Of a stretch of 64,000 nt of DNA, positions 56,378-64,000 are shown one piece after another. Within the stretch, counting starts at the first letter, position 1. Each line of letters opens with the position of its first letter. The translations under genes were made by a program, and so were the position numbers. The stretch comes from Nothophaeocryptopus gaeumannii. Its lineage: Eukaryota > Ascomycota > Dothideomycetes > Mycosphaerellales > Mycosphaerellaceae. The DNA lies in assembly GCA_031771865.1 (NCBI GenBank), contig JASISA010000010.1, positions 868,001 to 932,000 of the forward strand. Direction: 5' to 3'. The notes under the pieces were generated by a model. The model was given only the letters and a program-made list of their open reading frames with translations. It ran no database searches and was not told where the DNA came from.

Positions 56378-57934
56378 ATGAGCGCCAGCTCACTGTTTGG
56401 CGGTCGCGGCGTCTCCCTCAGCCGCATCGCCGTCATATTCCTGATTGTCGTCGCTATTTTTCTGTTCCGCGATACTTGGCTACCCAGGGTCGACTCTGCA
56501 TACGATGCATACGAAGCCGGAGCACCCTTCCAGCAGCCCGCGCAGGAGGAGAAGCCCGTATATGAGGAGCCAAATCCTCAACATGGCCACGATATCTTCG
56601 CCGATCCTGCGGTGATATCGCCCGCGACTGTAACCGTCACAGCAGTCACGACCGCGACTGCGACAGCTTCATACCCCGCGACGACAACGGTAGTCCAGTC
56701 GACGACTCAATCGAACGAGACATGCCTGCATCTTCCAGGCGCCGACAAGATTATGGTCATGCTCAAGACCGGAGCAACAGAGCTATACTCAAAGCTGCCC
56801 ACGCACTTCGTTACGACGTTCAAGTGTGTGCCAAACTTCATGGTCTTCTCCGATCTCGAACAACACTTCGCCGACACCAAAATCTACGATGCGATTGCGC
56901 CTGTTAGTAAGAAGATTAGGGAAGAACATGAGGACTTCAAACTATACCGTGAGTTGGAGAAATGGGCGCGAGAAGGACAAGATTTGAGCGAGCTCAAGGG
57001 CGGCGATGGATGGAATCTGGACAAGTGGAAGTTTTTGCCCATGTTCCATCAGGTGTTTGAATCAGCGCCAGATGAGATTGAGTGGTTTGTCATGATTGAG
57101 GCGGATACCAGTCTGTCATGGTTGAACTTGATCCCCTGGCTACAAGCCATGGATCCAACCAAGCCATACTACTTGGGCGCGCAGAACGTTATTGGCGACA
57201 CAACATTTGCTCATGGTGGCAGCGGAATTGTCGTTTCGCGAAAGGCCGCCGATGTTCTCGAGGCTGCAAGATACAATGCTGGAAAAGAACTTTACGATCA
57301 GAAGTGGGAAGAGGAGACGGCACAGTCCTGCTGTGGTGACGAGATTATTGCGCGCGCATTCCTGGCCGTCGACATTCCACTGACGCCCGCGTGGCCATTA
57401 ATTCAAGGAGAGACGATAAGCACTGTCGACTTCACTGATAACCACTGGTGCACACCACCCATGACTTTCCATCACGTCACGCCAATCGAGGTCGACCAGT
57501 ACTGGCAATTCCAGCTTGATTGGGCTGAGAAGCACGGATGGGAGACGCCGTACCTGTACCGCGACATCTTCCAACATTTCCTCGCACAGCACGTGTCTGT
57601 GAATCGAACGTCTTGGAACAACCTGTCGCAAGACAGGAAGTTCGTTGCTACCACCCTCGCGTCGGAGGAAGATGGAGAGTTCTCCCATTTGCAAGAATAC
57701 CAACAAAAAGCCATCGAATCAGAAGGCGCATGCGCGGAGGCATGTTTACGAGAAGGAGAAGGCAACTGCGTGCAATGGATGTTCACGCCTGGACGATGCC
57801 ATCTGGGTAAAGACATCCGATTTGGCAAGAGCGATGAACGCGAAGACGAGCACTGGAACTGCGGATGGATCCAAGATCGGATTGAAAATTTCAAGAAGAG
57901 TCAGCAAGATTGCAAGATTCGATGGTCTGGGTAA
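56378..57934 (+). CDS. Type II membrane glycosyltransferase-like protein (GT31-like)
   Basis: Single exon, 518 aa. One TM anchor at about 14-31 (SRIAVIFLIVVAIFLF), then a Thr/Val-rich stem (about 80-112), then a lumenal catalytic-type domain. The metal/nucleotide-sugar motif looks like WFVMIEADTSLSW (EADT about 241-244), preceded by VPNFMVFSDLEQHF and followed by YYLGAQNVIGDTTFAHGGSG, the G-G-S-G block seen in fungal GT31/DUF604-like transferases. Near the C-terminus a Cys-rich segment (EGACAEACLREGEGNCVQW) resembles a small PAN/apple-like module. Probably a Golgi enzyme extending O- or N-linked glycans; donor and acceptor unknown. Not obviously part of the PKS cluster. Confidence 0.72.
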   Translation: MSASSLFGGRGVSLSRIAVIFLIVVAIFLFRDTWLPRVDSAYDAYEAGAPFQQPAQEEKPVYEEPNPQHGHDIFADPAVISPATVTVTAVTTATATASYPATTTVVQSTTQSNETCLHLPGADKIMVMLKTGATELYSKLPTHFVTTFKCVPNFMVFSDLEQHFADTKIYDAIAPVSKKIREEHEDFKLYRELEKWAREGQDLSELKGGDGWNLDKWKFLPMFHQVFESAPDEIEWFVMIEADTSLSWLNLIPWLQAMDPTKPYYLGAQNVIGDTTFAHGGSGIVVSRKAADVLEAARYNAGKELYDQKWEEETAQSCCGDEIIARAFLAVDIPLTPAWPLIQGETISTVDFTDNHWCTPPMTFHHVTPIEVDQYWQFQLDWAEKHGWETPYLYRDIFQHFLAQHVSVNRTSWNNLSQDRKFVATTLASEEDGEFSHLQEYQQKAIESEGACAEACLREGEGNCVQWMFTPGRCHLGKDIRFGKSDEREDEHWNCGWIQDRIENFKKSQQDCKIRWSG

Positions 57935-58501
57935 GAAAAGTGCGAATCTGAATTGCCAACTTCGCGCATGTGATATATGTCAGGGTCCTTTGAATGCCAG
58001 GGAAGGTTCGTTCTCTTGGTACTCCAAGTGCTGGAGGCCGGAATAGATATACAGGTTATGTGCATAGCGGCGTTCATTGGGTTGGGTAAATGATGAGAGC
58101 GCGGCGCTGGTGGGTGGGCATGGTAGCAATCTTGTCAAAAATTGGCACACGGAACTTCATGGAAACAGCTTATTCTTGTATGTATAGTTTGGCGGCGACG
58201 CTTTGAATATACTCATGTTGAAATGTGGCCGCTTGGCACGTCTTTTGAACAAGGCAGGAGCGACTGAACAGGGCGGTGCCGTACCTGCCTTACTTGCTAC
58301 CGCCTGTGACCTGCGAGCTATAGAAGATTGTACTCGATTCGAGCCTGAAGCCTATTTCTCCACTCAGGTGCACTGTCGAGGAATTATCAGTATCTTGCAA
58401 TAGTCGTTATTCTGCCGCATGATCTTGCAACATACAGTTCCCGTATTCCCTGAGCAAGAGGCGACTGAGGGCGGATCGCAATGGAAGTTCGTCCCATCGG
58501 C
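57935..58501. other. Intergenic; no gene seen
   Basis: 3' flank of the glycosyltransferase-like gene up to the transposon pile. One 66-codon frame (58203-58403) has no support. Confidence 0.4.
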
Positions 58502-58503
58502 TA

Positions 58504-59242
58504 AGGGTTCCGCCCACGTGACGCACAGCCGCACGAGACGCACACTTTCGTAGATTTTCAGCTATCTTCAGACAACAATATCTCTATACAACATGGACGA
58601 AATTGAGCAAGCGATAGCTGATTTGAATAGTTAAGAAGAGCCTAACATTTCTACTATAGTAAGGACGTATAGTATCGAGCGCTCTAAGTTATCTAAGCGC
58701 TAGAGAGGCGTTTAGTAATCTAGCTAGTTTAAAGCTAAAGACTAGTCTATTCTTAGTAAACAATAAGAGCGCATACTCGTCGATTATATTAATACCCTTA
58801 TCGAGAGAGGCCTCCCTCTAACGCCTATAATACTAACTAATTTCGTATATAATATCGTAAAGAAATATCTAGGAAAGAGCTAGGTACTAAGATTCGTATA
58901 AAAGTAGTTAGGATATATAACTTCTTAGTATTTGTAGCCTATAGATACTAGCCGTTAGAAAGTAGATAATTAGTACTACTATTCTATATACTTTAAGTTA
59001 CTAAAGAAGAAGATAGCTTAGTATAATATAAAAGAAGGAAATAGCTATAATATAGATAAAAAGGGCTTCTTAATTAGCTTCCTTATAAAGGTAAAGAGAA
59101 TCTTTATAAAGAAGGCTTAGAAGGATAGTAAGCTCTTAGGTAATACTTAAGATAGAAATAGAGAGTAGATTATAGTTATTACCTATATCTATATAGACCT
59201 TACTATCCTACCTCTAGCCTTAATCTACTAAGTAAAAACTAG
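58504..59242 (+). mobile_element. pogo/Fot1-like element, 5' remnant, heavily RIPed
   Basis: Starts after TA with the same inverted repeat as 15316 and is alignable base by base to 15316-16050, but with many more C-to-T/G-to-A changes. It is cut off at 59242 by LINE copy B. The rest of the element is not in the window. Confidence 0.85.
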
Positions 59243-60950
59243 AGTATAGAAGATAGCGATTTTTAGGGAGGCGATATTACTAAAACCTTATAATATATAG
59301 AACCTATTAAGGTAATACACGTATCTAAAGTACGGCTATACGCTACTATTAGTAGGTACGTAGTTAGCGCTCGAAAATACTAATTCTTAGTATTAGAAGA
59401 AGAGAATTCTCTACTAAGTATAGCTAGTATATAAGGCTATACTACCTTAGGTATAGATAACGGACTAGAGCTATTTTAGGAGGTTACTAAAGAAACTACT
59501 ATAGGTAGAGATATAGGGAGTATTAATCTAGCTTCCTACCTAACCTCCTAAGAGAAGGGGTATAGAGAGAAGAACGTAGTAGTAAATAAGAACTAGTAGG
59601 GTCCCCTCTTACCTTAGGAGGCCCTAAAAGAGATTTAGAATAAGGTAGCTAAACTAATATATTAGAGTTAATACTCCTCCCTCTAACTAGAGAGAGTAAT
59701 CTAGATAATTCTAGATATAATTTACTTAACTATAGCGTAGACTACGAAGCGTACTAACTAGGAAGCTACTCTAGAATCTATCTAATAGAGTATTATATAT
59801 ATTTAGAAGAAGGTAGAGTAGAGTCTAGGACTAAAGATAACCTAGGCTATAGTCGTAGCCTAATAGCTAGCCTAGCTATCTAGTATTAAAGTATAAAGAG
59901 CTACGTACTCCCTTAAGATTCACGTAGACAACGAAGCGACTAGGGCTAAGCTTAGGGATACTAAAGCTACCTAGATTATTTCGCATTTTACTATAGAAGG
60001 AGGGAACTAGGCATATGTAGTCGTAGCTAAGAAGGTCCCTAATAGACTAGTTCTTACGACTACGGACTCTATAGTAAGGAACCGAATAGTAGTAGATACC
60101 TAAGGCCTAGGTAAGGTCTTAAAGGAGGTAAGAATAGCCTAGAAAACCTTCCTAGTCCAAGTCTACTTTATTATAGTTATAGGAAACGACCTTACTATAT
60201 AGTAGATCTAGTTAATTAAGGAAGATAATAAGTAGCTAATACCCGGAATCTAAGTATAGAATACCTAGTAGAAGGGCTAGAAAGCTATAGTAATAGGAAT
60301 AAAGAAATAGAGTACTCTAGTAGTCGAACTAAAGATAGTAGAAGCTACTAGAGCTATAGTAGAGAAGGGTATTATTATCTCCGGAGTACTCTACGATACT
60401 AAAGAATAGGACTACTAATAGATAATAATATAGTACTTTAACTACTAAAGATATAGCTATATTAGTATAAGGTATATAAACGGTATAGTATATATAAGGT
60501 ATAGAGGAAGCTATAACATAAGAGAATATATATACTAGAAGCTTATAGAGATAGACCGATTAAAGTATAGTAAATACGGAAACTATAGTTAGAACTACCT
60601 AGCTTAGTACTATATATACTTAAAGAGATAAGTAATTAAGGATAAGATTTAGAGTATAAAGAAGATAGGAGCGAGCTATATAGCTAAGCTAACCTATAGT
60701 ACTCCTAGCTCTACTTCTCCTCTACCTTCCCCTCCTCTATAGTAAGGAGCGAATAGGGAGGGAGAGGACTAAATAGCTACCTAGATAAGCTACGAATATG
60801 TCCTAGGTAGGAGGCTAATAGGAATAGTAGTAGAGAAGCGAATACTATAGAGGTTTAGGAGGCTAGTTAGGGTAGTAAATAGGGCTAAGACTATTATACT
60901 AGAGTAAGGACAAGGGTTAATCTAACGAGTAATATAGCGGGATTAACTAC
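59243..60950 (+). mobile_element. LINE copy B, 5' part, heavily RIPed
   Basis: Matches copy A from its first bases (3703) to about 5420, through the whole ORF1. Here ORF1 is saturated with RIP changes, unlike copy A. It ends where copy C is inserted head-on. Confidence 0.85.

Positions 60951-60984
<34 letters not shown>
60951..60984 (-). repeat. (TAA)n, 3' tail of LINE copy C
   Basis: Reverse complement of the (TTA)n tail of copy A, followed by the same 3' end sequence (atgtattcgagctagc). Confidence 0.9.
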
Positions 60985-60985
<1 letters not shown>

Positions 60986-61330
60986 GTATTCGAGCTAGCT
61001 ACAGGCCGTGCCCCTTCTAGCATATCTACATGTTGTAAAAGAAAACCCTGTAGAAAGTGCCTACAGCGTAAAACTTCCTCCCTTCTCTGTTATGCCTTAC
61101 ACCCTACTGCATCTTAGGTACTATAGAACCAATATGTTTGCCCGTAGGCAGCTGGCTGACACGCTAGAGTCAACATCATCCTCCTTACTTGGGTTCGAGA
61201 TCTCCGGCCTGCTCTAGGAGATGTTTGAGGGTCCACTCGAATTGTCCTATAGGGAGATGCCTTATTGCCCACGCTGCGGTTTGTCTAGGAAACTCAGTAA
61301 GCCATCTTCTCGCGTCCTGGCATCTAGTGG

Positions 61331-64000
61331 CTAAGATGAGTTCCTTCTACTCTCTCGCATGTTTGTACAGTAGGCAAGGTAGTGTCGAGCTGTCCCTCTA
61401 TCTCCACATTCGCAGTAGGGGCTAGTGTCGGGCACCCCAACCTTGTGGAGGAAGTGAGGAAGGCCAATTGTCTCTGACCGTATCTGGAACACTATCGCGG
61501 CCTGGGCTTTGCTAAGCCCTCGATAAAGCTCCGGGTATTGGTGTTCCATGGAGTCCTGAACGCGAGTGGGAGGATTCCTTCGCGCCTAGCATTGTCCCAC
61601 TTCTGTGACTCGTCCCGCTCATACTGGCCCTGGAGGATAGTCCATGTTGCTTTCCGAGTCTTCTTTGGATCTACTCTGTCTATGTGAGAGAGCTGGGACC
61701 GTAGGATAGTAGCCTGCTCGTCTGTCTGCTCTAGTGGCGAGCTGTATGGTTTTCTCAGGCGTCTGCTATATGCCCCAAGTTGTCCGCACTTTAGTAGGAT
61801 CCGCCCCTTCAGCTCTTGCATAGCCTGGTGTATATCCGGCCTCTGCCTCTACGCAGCCATTGCAGCTATAGCAGTTCTCTTCCCATACTCGGTAATGTCT
61901 TCGATCTGGAGTTCTTTGTGTAACAGTCGCGTTGGTGTAGCTCGGTAGGCCCCAAGGATTATCCGTAGGAATCTATTCTGCATTACCCGTAGCTTTTGTT
62001 GGAGCATTTTGAGATTCCAGTCTCCTTTCCTGCCATCCATACCTCGCTCCCGTGCATTACTGCTGGCCTAATCATTGAGATATATAGCTTACGGGCTGTC
62101 TCTACCGTGGCGCCCCAATGTAGCAGCAGTAATCCGTCGTAGTGCAGCTTCTAGCCGTTTTGCTTTGGTAAGGGTATTCTCTATCTGTGCGTGCCACTTG
62201 AGTCTCTTATCAACGATTACTCCTAGGACCCTCATTGTGTCCTCTGGGCCACTCTGGAGCGACGGGATGTTGGGTGTTCTCTGGGATTCGGATGTGCTCC
62301 TTGTGCCCCTTGTAAAGTGCATGACTTTGTATTTCTCAGGGGCGAACTTAGCTCCATGTCTTGAGGCCCATTGTAGACAGCTGTTGTGGTCCTTTTCTAG
62401 TGCCTCGCATGTACCTCTTGTCGAATTTGACACTGCAATGGGGTATGTATCATCTGCAAACCCAACTGCTTCGGTGTATTCCATTCCTTCTAGGAGGGAG
62501 GCTGTAAAGAAGAGGAACAGGATAGGTGAGATGGTGCTTCCTTGTGGGATTCCGCATGCCACTCGTGCTGCCGGTGACTCGTATCCGGGGATAGCGATTG
62601 TTGTCTCTCTGTCCTTCAGGAATGACGCTACAAAGCTGTAATCCAGTATGGAATCCTCCTGCACCGTAGGTTGTGGATTAACCGTTCGTGATTGACTTTG
62701 TCAAACGCTCCTGTCATGTCAAGTGATAACACCGAGGCCACCTTGCCTTTCTTCCACGCAGTCTGAACGCTTTGAAGGATGTACCGTAGTGCGTCTCCGG
62801 TCGATCTACCCGCTTGCGCCATTTGGTTTTGAGGAAGCAACTTATGTTCCCGTACAGCCTGTCCTATTTTCCGTGCAACTATTGCTTCTAGTATCTTGCC
62901 AATGCACGATAGAAGGGCAATAGGCCTCCATCCCTTTGGAGTAGATGAGTCTTTACCCGCCTTCTGTAGCATAATCGTCCTAGCTTTCCGAAACTGGGCT
63001 GGGTGGTAGCCAATTGAAACACACTGTTGGAAGATGCGTTGGAGGATAGGGAGTAGCTGAGCTAGGCACTTCTTAATGCATCTGTTTGGTATCTCGTCGA
63101 GGCCGGGAGCCTTGTCGTTCGGCAGTCTTTGGACTACTTTTTCGTACCTCCTCTTCTGTAATTTCGCATGCTATATTGACAGGTTCTGGGTATGTGGTGC
63201 TCTCGATGTCTGATGTGTCTGCGGGCTCTGGCATTGGGAAAAGGGCTGTCCGTAGGATCTCTGTTTTCGCACTGTCCGTCGTGAACTGATCGTTATTGTG
63301 TGTTAGTGTAGGCATCTGGGGAGGTCGAATAGGGCTATCGCTGTTCTTTGCCCACTTAGCCAGCTTCCACATTCCCTGTGGCTCGCTAGCGGTTTTGTGA
63401 ACCGCGGTCCTCCACTGTTTCCTTTTCTCTGTCTGGATAGTTCTCTTTTTCTCCTGGTTTCGTGCCCTCCACTCCTTCCAGTGCTCCTCGCTCCCTGTCC
63501 ATTGTGCATGCCGTCTTGCCTGCCGAGCCTCCTGAATCGCATGTAGTACCACCGGCACACTCCTTGGATCTGGCGGCCGATATGTTTTACGCCGGACAAC
63601 AAGGTCCCTTGTCTTTTGTAGAGCATTGCTGAGATCACTCACGGTGCTATCTATATCCTCCTTTGTTGTCATCCCTTCGGCTGTAGGTAGGAGCTTTTGA
63701 AGCGTCTCTCTGAACTCCTCCCAGTTAGTGTCCTTCCACATCCATCTTGTTCTCGTCTCCTCCTGTATCCCTATGTTAATAGTTGTCTCTATGCTGATAT
63801 GATCAGAGTCAATGTCTTCCTTGCCTGGCTAACATGCTGTTATCCTCTTTGATATCTCCTCTGTTGCAAGAGTAAGGTCTATCGTCGTCCCAGTTTGGGA
63901 CTGTGGTGTCTTTCTCCAGGTAGCAAGGCCTAGGGGTGTCGCTAGGTATAGCGTGTCTCGACACGCCTCTCGTAGCTCTCTTGCTCTAAGATCCTCCTGT
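61331..64000 (-). pseudogene. LINE copy C ORF2 (endonuclease-RT-zinc finger), frameshifted
   Basis: Partial at the right edge. Frames: 63741-63073 (endonuclease-RT linker with NACEITEEEV-like helices), 62972-62628 (RT start: TPKGWRPIALLSCIGKILEA, then LSLDMTGAFDKVNHERLI), 62664-62089 (GIPQGSTISPILFLFF and FADDTYPIAVS, the F-A-D-D catalytic box), 62040-61849 (VMQNRFLRIILGAYRATPTR), 61821-61331 ending with a Cys/His knuckle (CECGDRGTARHYLAYC). A one-base loss relative to copy A near 62637 breaks the RT, and further breaks follow. RT residues are readable, but the protein is interrupted. Confidence 0.75.

Larger units (their letters stand above)
60951..64000 (-). mobile_element. LINE copy C, minus strand, nearly un-RIPed, runs off window
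   Basis: Homologous to copy A about 5862-8959 but with CpA and TpG largely preserved and long open frames. Inserted by its 3' tail into copy B. The 5' half, including ORF1, lies beyond 64000. Confidence 0.85.

Noticed and set aside
1..64000. CRISPR arrays, bacterial operons, tRNA or rRNA genes
   Set aside because: No spaced direct repeats and no cloverleaf I could defend; the genes are eukaryotic with introns.

Overview
This is nuclear DNA of a filamentous ascomycete (Pezizomycotina). The evidence is short 50-60 nt GT-AG introns, fungal gene families (HR-PKS and NR-PKS, CFEM, BTB/POZ, SNG1/DUF3533, SEC18) and transposons carrying RIP-type damage (CpA to TpA on both strands, with CAG/CAA turned into TAG/TAA). 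A Dothideomycete would fit, but that is inference. I see no CRISPR array, rRNA or convincing tRNA.

Layout. 1-3 kb: end of a MYST acetyltransferase gene, a GNAT acetyltransferase and a 4-exon BTB/POZ gene. 3.2-11.6 kb: a large gene of unknown function (about 1025 codons on the minus strand) split by a Tad/I-like LINE (copy A) with an 18-bp target duplication, and also carrying two nonsense codons. 13.4-15.2 kb: a weakly supported multi-exon gene. 15.3-18.3 kb: a RIP-damaged pogo/Fot1-type DNA transposon sitting in the first codons of an F-box/2EXR-like gene. 18.7-31 kb: mostly ordinary genes, namely two divergent BTB genes, an MFS transporter divergent from a polyamine-oxidase-like flavoenzyme, a CFEM protein, SEC18/NSF and a PI-PLC-like phosphodiesterase.

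31.4-55.6 kb is the most interesting part. A highly reducing PKS (KS-AT-DH-ER-KR-ACP, no C-methyltransferase, minus strand) and a non-reducing PKS (SAT-KS-AT-PT-ACP-TE, plus strand) are divergently arranged. By analogy with zearalenone, radicicol and hypothemycin loci, the HR-PKS would make a reduced starter chain that the SAT domain loads on the NR-PKS, and the TE would release a resorcylic-acid-lactone-type product. Between them lie an old RIP-degraded AT-rich island, a young un-RIPed Ty3/gypsy chromovirus with identical LTRs inserted in that island, and a frameshifted SNG1/DUF3533-type membrane protein gene.

56.4-57.9 kb encodes a Golgi-type glycosyltransferase-like protein. 58.5-64 kb is a nested transposon pile: a pogo remnant interrupted by a RIPed LINE (copy B, plus strand), which is interrupted by a nearly un-RIPed LINE (copy C, minus strand) running off the window.

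Exon boundaries were read by eye from splice signals and reading-frame continuity. Product names rest on motif recognition, not database searches.
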